Shown: positions 34,536 through 42,804, counted from the stretch's first letter. The stretch is DNA of 64,000 bases from Polyangiaceae bacterium (GCA_020633205.1 JACKEB010000012.1:62001-126000), one strand, 5' to 3'. A program made the numbers and translations. The notes: a model not told the origin generated them from the sequence alone.

Positions 34536-35480
34536 TCAGCCAAACTCACCCAGCGCCTGCATGACCGTCGAACGCTGGGCGTCCGCCATCACGAGCTTGC
34601 CGTTTTCTGTGCGGAATAGACCCTCGGCGATGCGCTGCCCCAGCCAGTCTTCGACGAAGCCGGGGGCATAGCCGTTGGTGCTGATGTCCCCATCGCCGAA
34701 CGCGATGAGAGCCGGATAGGCTGCGAGGTACGCCTCGACGGAGCCCACGGCATGCGCGCGGGTGTAGAGGTCGAACAATAGATCGTAGACCAGCACCGAC
34801 TTCGGGTCGCCGTGGAGCGCGAAGTAGCCCTTCTCTTCGGCGAGGCTGACGAGCAACGCCCTCAAGCCCGCTTCAATTTTCGGGGTGAGGAGCGCCCGGA
34901 GCTCCGAGGAGAAGCTGCCTGCTCTGATCAGCTCGAGCGTATCCGCCAGCTCTGCCTCGGCGTTGTCGAAGGTGTCGCTGTGCACCAGACCACGTATGAA
35001 GCTCTCGAAGTTCGGTGCGAGCTCGGTGACTTCGTAGTCGAGCTCTTGATCCACGTGGATCACGCTCGGTTCACCCTGGGGTCCGCACTTGCGATAGTCG
35101 AGCATGATCAGGTCGTGTCCAGCGGAAGGGCAGTCGCAGATGCAAATCCCAAACGTCGGGTAACCCCACTCCTCCTGCATGAAGCGGCTGCCCAAGTCCC
35201 CGAGCAGCGAGTACGTCTGTTCGCTGCCGATACTGTAGAAGCCGGTGATCGCGACGTGATCCTCGGCCCAGCTGGTCTCGTCATCCGTGGGGAAGCAGGT
35301 GTTGACCGGCACACCGCCGTTCTGGGACCGCATCAGCTCGACGTAAGCTGCCGGGAGCTTGAAGCCGAGCTCGGCTTCGACTTCGACGACCAACTCCGGG
35401 GTTACCGCTTTGCCGACGTAGTTCTTGCGGGCGTAGTCGGAGTCTTCCCAAAAGCCTCTGAGGTCGAAGTCTTCGAACAT
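34536..35480 (-). CDS. SMI1/KNR4-family protein
   Basis: 314 residues from the ATG at 35480. The N-terminal 190 residues carry the SMI1/KNR4 fold: LGFKLPAAYVELMRSQNGG near 37-55, then WGYPTFGICICDCPSAGHDLIMLDYR and the end TELAPNFESFIRGL. The C-terminal 120 residues are helical and unassigned. In bacteria this superfamily is common among immunity proteins to polymorphic toxins, but also occurs as single genes. I find no toxin gene next to it. It is tail-to-tail with the cupin gene. Confidence 0.82.
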   Translation of the reverse strand: MFEDFDLRGFWEDSDYARKNYVGKAVTPELVVEVEAELGFKLPAAYVELMRSQNGGVPVNTCFPTDDETSWAEDHVAITGFYSIGSEQTYSLLGDLGSRFMQEEWGYPTFGICICDCPSAGHDLIMLDYRKCGPQGEPSVIHVDQELDYEVTELAPNFESFIRGLVHSDTFDNAEAELADTLELIRAGSFSSELRALLTPKIEAGLRALLVSLAEEKGYFALHGDPKSVLVYDLLFDLYTRAHAVGSVEAYLAAYPALIAFGDGDISTNGYAPGFVEDWLGQRIAEGLFRTENGKLVMADAQRSTVMQALGEFG

Positions 35481-35565
35481 GGGCCGAGGGTAGTGTCGTG
35501 GAGCGCGGCGGCGAAAGGCTGAAACACCTGGCCTAGCGCGCGCGGCCGAGCGAGCATCCGTGGCC

Positions 35566-36327
35566 ATGAGTCGCTTTGCTTTTGGCGATCCACCGTTGTG
35601 GCCTCCGCTGCTCGCCATCGTCGGAGGTGGCGCGTCGACGCGGCGTCACGCCCATCATGCGTTGCATCTGGTGTTGGCCCTTGAAGGCGAGCTGAGCCTT
35701 GGTGTGGGGGTGCAGCGCCATCGGGGCGCTGGGGTGCTCACGGCGCCCAACGTCGAGCACGAGATCGACGCCGGCGGGGTGCAGCGCTTGCTGGTCTTCC
35801 TGGATCCCGAGAGCGATGCGGGGCGCGAGCTGCTCGCGACCGTGGAGGGTAGCCACCGCATGATCTCGCCCAGGCAGCGCGACGCGCTGATCCGGGGGGT
35901 CGACCCCGTGGCCTTGATGAGCGGCGGTGGTGTCGCCTGGGCGGCACGAGCCGCCGAGATCCTGGGCGCGGCGCCAGCGTCCCCACTCAAGCTGCATCGC
36001 GGGGTGAGGAAGGTGCTCAAGCACTTGAAGGATCAGGGCACCGCCGCGGACACGTCCCTCGAGTCCCTCGCCGCCGTCGCCGGGATCTCGTCCGGCCGCT
36101 TCATGCATGTCTTCACTGAATCCGTGGGGATCCCTCTGCGTCCCTATTTGGCCTGGCTCAAGCTACAGCGCGCCGTTTCTGCAATCGTGGGTGGCCGCAC
36201 GCTGTCCCAGGCGGCGCTCGCGGCGGGCTTCTCCGATAGCGCACACATGAGCCGTGCCTTCTCCCGCATGCTTGGGATCCGCCCACGGGAGTTGCTCCGG
36301 AGCGTGCAGTTCAACGCAGCCAGTTGA
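35566..36327 (+). CDS. AraC-family transcriptional regulator
   Basis: 253 residues from the ATG at 35566. A short cupin-like N-terminus (HHALHLVLALEGELSLGVG) is followed by two HTH units, LESLAAVAGISSGRFMHVFTESVGIPLRPYL and TLSQAALAAGFSDSAHMSRAFSRMLGIRPREL. It is divergent from the SMI1 gene, and 38 nt upstream of the Mpo1-like gene on the same strand, which may be its partner. Confidence 0.87.
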   Translation: MSRFAFGDPPLWPPLLAIVGGGASTRRHAHHALHLVLALEGELSLGVGVQRHRGAGVLTAPNVEHEIDAGGVQRLLVFLDPESDAGRELLATVEGSHRMISPRQRDALIRGVDPVALMSGGGVAWAARAAEILGAAPASPLKLHRGVRKVLKHLKDQGTAADTSLESLAAVAGISSGRFMHVFTESVGIPLRPYLAWLKLQRAVSAIVGGRTLSQAALAAGFSDSAHMSRAFSRMLGIRPRELLRSVQFNAAS

Positions 36328-36365
36328 TCCAAGACCAAGCGGCGCCGCCCCCACATGCTCGGTGC

Positions 36366-36758
36366 ATGAACAACGATGCACGAACGGGAGGCCTGTTGGC
36401 CTGGCAGTTCCACGGCTACTCCCAGAACCACGTCGCTCGGCAGAACCTGCTGCTGCACGTCTTCACCGTCCCGCTGTTTCAGCTGGGCACCCTGGCAGTC
36501 TTGAGCTCGCCGCTCGCTTGGTGGCTCGGAGCTGTTGGGTTCGCAACGATGGTCGGCTGCGTCGCGCTCCAGGGGCGCGGCCATCGCCTGGAGGAGGCGC
36601 CGCCGGCTCCCTTCCGCGGTCCCTTCGACGTGCTCGCGCGGCTCTTCGTCGAGCAGTGGGTGACCTTCCCGCGGTTCGTGCTGAGCGGTGGTTTTGGGCG
36701 CGCTTGGCGTGTTTCGGCGCATTCCTCACCCCCGAGCCCGCATTGTGAAGAACTGTGA
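36366..36758 (+). CDS. Mpo1/DUF962-like membrane protein
   Basis: 130 residues from the ATG at 36366. The pattern FHGYSQNHVARQNLLLHVFTVPLF at about 14-37 (Y..NH...N...H..VP) and QGRGHRLEEAPPAPF near 74-88 match the Mpo1/DUF962 family, of which the yeast member is an iron-dependent dioxygenase for 2-hydroxy fatty acids. The middle contains one or two hydrophobic segments. The match is by motif only. It may be co-transcribed with the AraC gene before it. Confidence 0.6.
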   Translation: MNNDARTGGLLAWQFHGYSQNHVARQNLLLHVFTVPLFQLGTLAVLSSPLAWWLGAVGFATMVGCVALQGRGHRLEEAPPAPFRGPFDVLARLFVEQWVTFPRFVLSGGFGRAWRVSAHSSPPSPHCEEL

Positions 36759-36792
36759 ATCGCCTTGGCGGACCCTTGCAGCGTGATGCTTC

Positions 36793-36824
36793 TAAGATAT
36801 ATCTAAGACACCTCTAGATATAAA
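36793..36824. promoter_or_regulatory. Palindromic A+T-rich operator upstream of PadR gene
   Basis: A perfect palindrome AGATATATCT (36795-36804) sits in CTAAGATATATCTAAG, and a related unit TCTAGATATA follows at 36813-36822. The site lies 15-45 bp before the PadR start codon, with AGAAGGA between. A TTGCAG at 36776 is a possible -35, which would place the palindrome over the -10. Autoregulation by the PadR protein is likely. Confidence 0.55.
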
Positions 36825-36837
36825 GAAGGAACATCAC

Positions 36838-37425
36838 ATGCTATTCATGCACCAACGGGGCTGCGGCCCTCATCAACACTCTCATCATCACGGACACATG
36901 CGACGCAGGGGTCACTGGAGCGAAGGCGAAGACTGGCCGGGCCGACACGGTCGCGGCCGCGGGCGACACCGCATGTTCGACGGCGGTGAGCTCAAGCTCG
37001 TGCTCTTGCGCCTGATCCGCGAGGAAGCTCGCCACGGCTACGATCTGATCAAGGCCGTGGAGACGCTCACCGGCGGCGCCTACGCGCCGAGTCCCGGTGT
37101 GGTGTACCCCACGCTGACGCTGCTCAAGGACATGGGCTTCGTCGAAGAGATCGACAACCCCTCGAGCTCCCGCAAGCTGTATCAAGTGACCGAGGAGGGC
37201 ATTGCTCACCTCGAGCAACAGCAAGAGCTCGTAGGCGAGCTGATCAAGCGCTTGGAGTCTGTGGCAGAGGCACGCGGGCGCACCGACGCGCTTCCGGTCC
37301 GAAGGGCGATGAACAACCTCCGCACTGCGCTGATCGACAAGCTCACCCGCGGCGCCAAGCGCGAGACCGTGCTGGATATCGCGGCGCTGATCGACGAAGC
37401 AGCGCAGAAGATCGAGCGGCTCTGA
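36838..37425 (+). CDS. PadR-family regulator with His-rich metal-binding N-terminus
   Basis: 195 residues. The first 40 residues are rich in His, Cys and Gly (HQRGCG, HQHSHHHGH, then Arg/His-rich). The PadR winged helix spans about 47-130 (LKLVLLRLIREEARHGYDLIKAVE; GVVYPTLTLLKDMGFVEE), and a helical dimerisation segment follows. This arrangement is that of the E. coli YqjI type, where the N-terminus binds Ni or Fe and relieves repression. AGAAGGA precedes the ATG. A palindrome lies just upstream. Its target could be itself or the MazF-like gene 35 nt downstream. Confidence 0.87.
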   Translation: MLFMHQRGCGPHQHSHHHGHMRRRGHWSEGEDWPGRHGRGRGRHRMFDGGELKLVLLRLIREEARHGYDLIKAVETLTGGAYAPSPGVVYPTLTLLKDMGFVEEIDNPSSSRKLYQVTEEGIAHLEQQQELVGELIKRLESVAEARGRTDALPVRRAMNNLRTALIDKLTRGAKRETVLDIAALIDEAAQKIERL

Positions 37426-37460
37426 CTACCCCCCGTTTCTTGCGCGCGTAAAGGACGGCG

Positions 37461-37820
37461 ATGTCCCAGATCCTCAGAGGCGAACTGTATTGGCTGAAGT
37501 CAGCCGGCGCTCGCGGGGAAGCCGATGTCGCTCACCCCCATGTCGTCGTGCAAGACGACGTGTTCAATCGCAGCCGCATCGAGACCGTGGTGGTGTGCGC
37601 CCTGACGTCGAATCTCAAGCGCGCCACGGAGCCCGGAAACCTGTTGCTCGACCCAGGTGAAGGTGGCTTACTGAAGCAGAGCGTCGTCGTCGTCTCTCAA
37701 ATCGACAGCGTCAAGAAGTCGGAGCTCGGAGCGCGTATCGGAGCCCTCTCTGAAGCACGCATCGAGCAAGTCTTGGCGGGGCTGCGCTTTCAGCAGCGTG
37801 CCTACTTCCGTGAGGATTAA
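37461..37820 (+). CDS. MazF/PemK-family endoribonuclease toxin without visible antitoxin
   Basis: 119 residues. The fold is recognised by GELYWLKSAG (start of the first strand), HPHVVVQDDVFNRSRIETVVVCALTSN, GNLLLDPGEGGLLKQSVVVVSQIDSVKKSEL and a C-terminal helix (ARIEQVLAGLRFQQ). MazF proteins cut mRNA in the cytoplasm. Normally a small antitoxin gene lies directly upstream. Here the gene before it is the PadR regulator, whose C-terminus is not an antitoxin type, and the 35-nt gap holds no reading frame. The protein may be solitary or use a partner elsewhere. Confidence 0.83.
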   Translation: MSQILRGELYWLKSAGARGEADVAHPHVVVQDDVFNRSRIETVVVCALTSNLKRATEPGNLLLDPGEGGLLKQSVVVVSQIDSVKKSELGARIGALSEARIEQVLAGLRFQQRAYFRED

Positions 37821-37826
37821 ATGGGT

Positions 37827-37859
37827 TTGGGGGTGAGGTCCAGTGTTCCTCACCCCCAA
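37827..37859. terminator. Hairpin of paired TTGGGGGTGAGG motifs between convergent genes
   Basis: TTGGGGGTGAGG (37827-37838) and its exact complement CCTCACCCCCAA (37848-37859) form a 12-bp stem with a 9-base loop between the ends of the mazF-like gene and the SDR gene. There is no T-run, so a Rho-independent role is uncertain. The motif recurs elsewhere in the window. Confidence 0.5.
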
Positions 37860-37882
37860 CCAGGCTAAAGACTCCCGCAGGC

Positions 37883-38650
37883 TCAGATACTCTGGCCGCC
37901 GGAGACCTCGATGCGCTGTGCTGTGATCCATGCGGAATCAGGTGAGAGCAGCATCGCCACGGCGGCGCCAATGTCGTCGGGCAAACCGACGCGGCCAAGC
38001 GTCGTCATCGAGGCGACCATGGCGTTGACTTGCTTGTTGTCGCGCACCGTGCCGCCGCCGAAGTCGGTCTCGATGGCGCCAGGTGCTAGCGTGTTCACGG
38101 TGATCTTGCGCGCGCCGAGTTCCTTCGCTTGGTAGCGAGTGAGCACTTCGATGGCGCCCTTCATCATCGCGTAGGCGCCGTAGCCGGGCAGCGTGAAGCG
38201 GGCGAGGCCGCTCGAGATGTTCAAGACCCGCCCGCCGTCGTTGAGCAGGGGCAGAAGCTTCTGCGTGAAGAAGAACGGCCCCTTCACGTGGAGCTTCATC
38301 AAGGAGTCGAACTCCTCTTCCGTCGTTTCAGCCAGCGGCTTGTGGAGCCCCGTGCCGGCGTTGTTCACGAGGTAGTCGAAGCGCTCACGCCCAAAGGTCT
38401 TGGTGAGTTCGCCCTGCAAGCGCTCCGCAAAGGCACCAAACGACGACGAGTCTGCGGCGTTCAATTGAAGCGCGACGGCCTGGCGGCCCTTGGCTTGAAT
38501 CTGCTGGACGACGTCATCCGCAGCTGCGCTGTTCTGGTTGTAGGTGATCACGAGGTCGACTCCGCGATCCGCGAGGTGCAGCGCCATGCTGCGTCCGAGG
38601 CCACGGCTGCCGCCAGTGATGAGTGCGATGGGGGAGTTGCCTTGTGTCAT
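37883..38650 (-). CDS. Short-chain dehydrogenase/reductase, 3-oxoacyl-ACP-reductase type
   Basis: 255 residues from the ATG at 38650, with AAAGGAAA upstream. Motifs: TGGSRGLGRSMA (NADPH loop), NNAGTG, catalytic Ser in LNISSGLA and Tyr-Lys in YGAYAMMKGAIE. It ends GRVGLPDDIGAAVAMLLSPDSAWITAQRIEVSGGQ as FabG-like enzymes do. It is divergent from a LysR gene across a perfect inverted repeat, so it is almost certainly the regulated partner. Confidence 0.9.
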   Translation of the reverse strand: MTQGNSPIALITGGSRGLGRSMALHLADRGVDLVITYNQNSAAADDVVQQIQAKGRQAVALQLNAADSSSFGAFAERLQGELTKTFGRERFDYLVNNAGTGLHKPLAETTEEEFDSLMKLHVKGPFFFTQKLLPLLNDGGRVLNISSGLARFTLPGYGAYAMMKGAIEVLTRYQAKELGARKITVNTLAPGAIETDFGGGTVRDNKQVNAMVASMTTLGRVGLPDDIGAAVAMLLSPDSAWITAQRIEVSGGQSI

Positions 38651-38721
38651 GTGAGTGTTTCCTTTCGACACTCAGCTTGGGCCTTCGCGTGCCTCAGCAG
38701 AAGCCGCGTTCTCCCACACGC

Positions 38722-38744
38722 ATTGTCTCGAATTATGAGACAAT
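38722..38744. promoter_or_regulatory. LysR-type operator ATTGTCTC-N7-GAGACAAT
   Basis: Perfect inverted repeat ATTGTCTC (38722-38729) and GAGACAAT (38737-38744), spaced by GAATTAT. It includes the T-N11-A core of LysR binding sites. It lies between the divergent SDR (start 38650) and LysR (38750) genes and covers the alternative upstream start of the latter. This is why I placed the LysR start at 38750. Confidence 0.7.
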
Positions 38745-38749
38745 CCGGC

Positions 38750-39643
38750 ATGGACTTGGAAGCGCTACGCATCTTCCTCAAGGTCGCGGAAGTACAGAGT
38801 TTGACCCGTGCAGGCGAACATTTGGGCCTGCCAAAGGCCCATGTGTCTCGCAAGCTAGCGGCGCTCGAGAGTGATCTCGACACCCGATTGTTTCATCGAT
38901 CGACTCGAGTGGTGCGCCTCACCCCGGATGGGGAAACGCTAATCCCGCGCGCTCGAAGCATCGTGCGCGAAGCCGACGAGGTGAGCGGGATGTTCCGCAC
39001 GGGAAGGCGCTTGCGTGGGCGGGTGCGCGTCGACATGCCCGTCGCGCTCGCGCGCAATCGGGTGTTGCCAGCGTTGCCTCAGCTGCTGGAGCGCCACCCG
39101 GAGCTCGAGCTGTTCATCAGCACGACGGATCGCATCGTGGATGTCGTGGGGGAGGGATTCGATTGCGTGCTGCGGGTTGGCGCTTCATCCGATCTGGACG
39201 TCACACAGAAAAAGCTCGGCGAGCTGTCGGTCCTGAACTGTGTCTCCCGAGGCTACGTTGAGCGGCGAGGGATCCCGAAGAGCTTGGAGGATCTCGATCA
39301 GCACCAGCTGGTGCACTACGCGTCGCGTCTGGGCACCGACGCGCCGATGTTCGAGTACGTTCGCGACGGTAAGACGCACTTCCGAGCGATGGCTTCCTCG
39401 GTGACGGTGAATACGTCGGATGCCTATTCTGCCGCCTGCGTTGCGGGCCTCGGCATGGTTCAGGTTCCGCGCATCGGGATGACTGCGCGCCTGGCGAGCG
39501 GCGAGGTGGTCGATGTTCTGCCCGATTTTCGCTGTGCGCCCATGCCAGTCGTGATCCTGCAAACCCATGGCAGGCGTCCGCCCCAGCGCGTGCGCGCCGT
39601 GATGGATTGGATTATGGAGGCGCTAAGGGGGCAGTTGGAATGA
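38750..39643 (+). CDS. LysR-family transcriptional regulator
   Basis: 297 residues from the ATG at 38750. The HTH reads SLTRAGEHLGLPKAHVSRKLAALESDL (about 20-46), and the substrate domain contains RVRVDMPVALARNRVLPALPQLLERHPELEL. This is the subgroup with divergent SDR genes. The frame stays open far upstream, to 38129, but those bases are the antisense of the SDR gene. The stop overlaps the ATG of the GNAT gene (ATGA at 39640). Confidence 0.9.
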   Translation: MDLEALRIFLKVAEVQSLTRAGEHLGLPKAHVSRKLAALESDLDTRLFHRSTRVVRLTPDGETLIPRARSIVREADEVSGMFRTGRRLRGRVRVDMPVALARNRVLPALPQLLERHPELELFISTTDRIVDVVGEGFDCVLRVGASSDLDVTQKKLGELSVLNCVSRGYVERRGIPKSLEDLDQHQLVHYASRLGTDAPMFEYVRDGKTHFRAMASSVTVNTSDAYSAACVAGLGMVQVPRIGMTARLASGEVVDVLPDFRCAPMPVVILQTHGRRPPQRVRAVMDWIMEALRGQLE

Positions 39644-40227
39644 GGCTGAGTGAGGGCATGATTCTGCGTACAGAGCGGCTCGTGATGCGACCGTTCGTCG
39701 AAGCGGACGCGGAGGCGTTTGCCAAAATCAACGCTGACCCCCAGGTGATGGAGCACTATCCCGCACCCCTCAGTCGCGGTGAGAGCGACGCCCTGCTCGA
39801 TCGCATCAACACGAGCTTTCGCGAAAACGGCTTTGGCGTTTGGGCGCTCGAACTCGGTAGCTCGAGCGCGCTCCTGGGTTACACGGGCCTTGCAATTCCC
39901 ACGTGGGAAAATCATCTGACCCCTTGCGTGGAAGTTGGGTGGCGCCTGGGCCGCGAGCACTGGGGTAACGGCTACGCGAGCGAAGCCGCGCGTGCGGCGC
40001 TGGAAGTGGCGTTCACGGATCTCGGGCTGAGCGAAGTGTTGTCGTTCACCTCCCTGCCGAACCACCGCTCAGCCCGGGTGATGCAGCGGATCGGCATGCG
40101 CCGCGATGAAGCGTCCGACTTCGCTCACCCGAACCTCCCCGCGGATCATCCGCTGAGTCGCCACATCGTCTATCGCATTTCCGCGGCCGAGTGGGAGGCA
40201 GTTCGAGCGGCTGCAGTCACACCCTGA
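39640..40227 (+). CDS. RimJ/RimL-type GNAT acetyltransferase
   Basis: 195 residues from an ATG that overlaps the LysR stop (ATGA). Motifs: LRTERLVMRPFVEADAEAF at the start, VEVGWRLGREHWGNGYASEAARAAL (acetyl-CoA loop, about 102-126), and TSLPNHRSARVMQRIGMR. Members acetylate protein N-termini or small molecules. The substrate is unknown. The overlap suggests translation coupled to the LysR gene. Confidence 0.9.
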   Translation: MRLSEGMILRTERLVMRPFVEADAEAFAKINADPQVMEHYPAPLSRGESDALLDRINTSFRENGFGVWALELGSSSALLGYTGLAIPTWENHLTPCVEVGWRLGREHWGNGYASEAARAALEVAFTDLGLSEVLSFTSLPNHRSARVMQRIGMRRDEASDFAHPNLPADHPLSRHIVYRISAAEWEAVRAAAVTP

Positions 40228-40290
40228 ACAAACCTGGTATGTTGTTCCGAGGTTGTCGGACAGTGGCAGCTGCCCTAGGAACGTAGAGCT

Positions 40291-40887
40291 ATGTGGGACC
40301 AACGTTACGCCGATGCTGAGTACGTTTACGGCACGGAGCCCAACGACTTCCTGAAGGAGACGGCCGAGGTCCATCTCCCAAGAGGGGGCGCCGTGCTTTG
40401 CCTCGCGGAAGGAGAAGGGCGCAACGGCGTCTACCTCGCGGGGCTGGGCTTCAAGGTGACGGGAGTCGATGGCTCATCCGTCGGTTTGCAGAAAGCCCAA
40501 CGCCTTGCTCAGCAGCGCGGCGTGGAAATCGCGACCATCGTCTCGGACTTGGCCGACTATGACTTGGGCGAGCAGCGCTGGGACGGCGTCGTCTCTTCCT
40601 GGTGTCACACCCCGCCGGAGCTTCGAAAGCAGCTCCACGCCGCGGTCGTGAGGGCACTGAAGCCTGGCGGCGCGCTCATCCTCGAGAGCTACACCCCGCA
40701 GCAGCTCGAATACAAGACCGGTGGCCCGCCCAACGCGGAGTGGATGATGACGCTCGAAGGCCTGAAGCAGGAGCTTGCTGGGCTCGAGTTCGTAGTGGGT
40801 GAGGAGAAAATTCGCGAGGTGAACGAAGGCAAGTTCCACGGTGGGACCAGCGCCGTCGTGCAGGTGGTGGCCAAGAAGCCGAGCTGA
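40291..40887 (+). CDS. Class I SAM-dependent methyltransferase
   Basis: 198 residues. The AdoMet site is VLCLAEGEGRNGVYLAGLGFKVTGVDGS (about 36-63, motif I with E-G-E-G-R-N), then VSSWCHTP and ALKPGGALILESYTP. The start MWDQRYADAEYVYGTEPNDFL is typical of the TehB/thiopurine-methyltransferase-like subgroup. The substrate is probably a small molecule. It stands alone before the TVP38-like gene. Confidence 0.9.
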   Translation: MWDQRYADAEYVYGTEPNDFLKETAEVHLPRGGAVLCLAEGEGRNGVYLAGLGFKVTGVDGSSVGLQKAQRLAQQRGVEIATIVSDLADYDLGEQRWDGVVSSWCHTPPELRKQLHAAVVRALKPGGALILESYTPQQLEYKTGGPPNAEWMMTLEGLKQELAGLEFVVGEEKIREVNEGKFHGGTSAVVQVVAKKPS

Positions 40888-40963
40888 CCTGCTCGCTGCC
40901 CATGACGGCGGTGTCTGCCCCCGGGTGGCGATCCCGCGACGGGGCGCTATATGCGTCGAGGGT

Positions 40964-41653
40964 ATGGCTGCCGAGCGACCGTTCAATACGCTGCGTTTCG
41001 CCAAGCTGGGCTTGGTGTTGCTCGTGCTGAGCGGGCTCGGTCTCGCGTATCGCCAGGGCGTGTTCGAGCAGTTCGGGGATCCGAAGCAATTCGCCGAAGC
41101 CGTCGTGGCGATGGGCGCTTGGGGCTACGTTGGCTTCATCGTCGCCTACACGCTGCTTCAACCGTTCGGTGTACCCGGCACCGTGTTCGTCGTGGCAGCT
41201 CCGCTGATCTGGCCTTGGCCTATCGCGTTCGCGCTGTCCATGATCGGCACCATGAGCGCCAGCGTCGTCGGCTTCAGCTTCTCCCGCTTCATCGCTCGGG
41301 ACTGGGTCTCGGCGCGCGTCCCGGAGCGCTTCAAGAAGTACAACCAGGCGCTGGAGACAAACGGTTTCCGTACGGTAGCCATGCTGCGTATGGTGTTCTG
41401 GATGCCTCAGGTGCTGCACGGCTTCCTCGGCGTCAGCCGGGTGCCGTTCTGGACGCATTTTTGGGGTTCGCTGGTGGGCTATATCCCGCCGCTCTTGGTT
41501 GTGAGCTACTTCGCGTCGGAGGTGTTCGATGCCTCAGGTAGCCTGCAGCCTGGCGCTTGGAAGTACATGGGTGGCCTCGGGCTCGCGTCGATCGCGCTCC
41601 TGATCTTGATGCGTTGGTTCGACCGCCGCGCCGTGCGGCCAAACGCCGTTTGA
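40964..41653 (+). CDS. TVP38/TMEM64-family membrane protein
   Basis: 229 residues from the ATG at 40964. Five or six membrane segments, with the family core between about 54 and 176: YTLLQPFGVPGTVFVVAAPLIW, then GTMSASVVGFSFSRFIARDWV, and RMVFWMPQVLHGFLGVSRVPFWTHFWGSLVGYIPP. This is a SNARE-associated/DedA-type fold, thought to act in lipid scrambling or transport. The reading opens further upstream, at 40841, but that part is within the methyltransferase gene. Confidence 0.85.
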   Translation: MAAERPFNTLRFAKLGLVLLVLSGLGLAYRQGVFEQFGDPKQFAEAVVAMGAWGYVGFIVAYTLLQPFGVPGTVFVVAAPLIWPWPIAFALSMIGTMSASVVGFSFSRFIARDWVSARVPERFKKYNQALETNGFRTVAMLRMVFWMPQVLHGFLGVSRVPFWTHFWGSLVGYIPPLLVVSYFASEVFDASGSLQPGAWKYMGGLGLASIALLILMRWFDRRAVRPNAV

Positions 41654-41688
41654 GCGCTAGGGCGGCGCCACGCGATCAAGGCGACTGA

Positions 41689-42777
41689 CTACTGGCTGTC
41701 GCAAGCGCGCGGGGCGTCGACGTACGCTTGCCCGAGGGCTGTCAGCTGGCCGTCAGCACCGAGGAGATCGACGTGAGGAACGTTGTTGGCGCGCCCTGCG
41801 AACCAGGCGTAACGCTCAATGCGTGGATCGCTCTCGAGGTAGGTAACCGCATCGACCAAGAACGCACGCTGCTCTTCGGCGTTTTGAGCGTCGCTGCAGG
41901 CGAACTCCGTGAGCCAGATGGGCTGGCTGAAGCGGCTCTCGTAGGTCTTCAAGTGGTTGATCATCCACTGCGCGTGGTTGCCGTTTTCACCCGCGCAGCC
42001 CACGTAGATGTGCACCGCGATCGCGTCCACGCGGCAATTGGTGCAGGCGCTGAAGAAGTCGTCCAGGTACTTGAACGGATCGGTCTCCTGGCAGTTCCCG
42101 CCACAGAAGTTCACCGCGGGACTCAAGAGCTTGAAGCCTCGCGCGTCGGCTACGGCTTGGACGTCTGGCCACAGGGCCGCCGCCTGAGCCGCAGAGAGGT
42201 TCGCTTGTTCGCCGAAATTGGGCTCGTTGAAGCCGAGCAGCGCGTGGCTGTCGCTTGGAGCCTTGGATTGCACTTCGCTGGTGCTCACCCCCGCCCCCCA
42301 CACCATGGGCACATACTCGAGGCCAATCGACGCGTAGCTGCTCCGTACGCCTTGGTCGGGCTCGAAAGCCCAGTTGTACCACCAGGTCACGCCGCTCGAG
42401 AGCGCGCGCATGTCCGCCTCTGAGTGGTAGCCGTAGGCGACGCCACGTTTGCAAGTGTTGGAATTCCCCGCGGAACCACCCGAGCCTCCGTTCTGAGCGC
42501 CTCCGTTTTGAGCGCCTCCGTTTTGAGTGCCGCCGCTCTCGGAACCCCCGTTGGCTGTGGCACCGGCGCCGCCGTTCCCTGAGCCTGCGCTGCTACCACC
42601 GGAGATCCCTGAGCCGCCGTTGGTCATGCCCGCGGCCCCACCATTTTTCGAGCCGCCGCTCTGAGCGCCACCACTCGCGGCGGTGCCCGCGCTCCCGCCG
42701 TTTCCGGAAGACCCATCATCGGAACCGGAGCAAGCGATCAGACCTGAGACGGCACATAAGGCGATGAGTTGGCGCAC
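41689..42777 (-). CDS. Lipoprotein glycoside hydrolase, Asl1-like/GH128 beta-1,3-glucanase type
   Basis: 362 residues. Lipobox LIACS (Cys about 16), then a Gly/Ser/Asn linker of nearly 90 residues. The catalytic domain is the Glyco_hydro_cc type: VTWWYNWAFEPD, EYVPMVWGAG, LLGFNEPNFGEQANLS with the acid/base Glu (about residue 190), VDAIAVHIYVG and PIWLTEFACSD with the nucleophile Glu (about 293). GH128 members cut beta-1,3-glucan and are best known from fungi. The protein is likely held on the outer surface. It is 27 nt downstream of the Tos1-like gene on the same strand. Confidence 0.87.
   Translation of the reverse strand: MRQLIALCAVSGLIACSGSDDGSSGNGGSAGTAASGGAQSGGSKNGGAAGMTNGGSGISGGSSAGSGNGGAGATANGGSESGGTQNGGAQNGGAQNGGSGGSAGNSNTCKRGVAYGYHSEADMRALSSGVTWWYNWAFEPDQGVRSSYASIGLEYVPMVWGAGVSTSEVQSKAPSDSHALLGFNEPNFGEQANLSAAQAAALWPDVQAVADARGFKLLSPAVNFCGGNCQETDPFKYLDDFFSACTNCRVDAIAVHIYVGCAGENGNHAQWMINHLKTYESRFSQPIWLTEFACSDAQNAEEQRAFLVDAVTYLESDPRIERYAWFAGRANNVPHVDLLGADGQLTALGQAYVDAPRACDSQ
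42485..42529. repeat. Three 15-bp tandem repeats in lipoprotein linker
   Basis: CCTCCGTTTTGAGCG and close variants are repeated head to tail three times (42485-42499, 42500-42514, 42515-42529), each encoding NGGAQ-type pentapeptides on the minus strand. The linker length may vary between strains by slippage. Confidence 0.75.
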
Positions 42778-42804
42778 GAATACTCCTGCAGTTCGAGGGG
42801 GCTG

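Noticed and set aside
38129..38749. N-terminal extension of the LysR frame
   Set aside because: It is the complement of the SDR gene and the operator; LysR homology begins at 38750.
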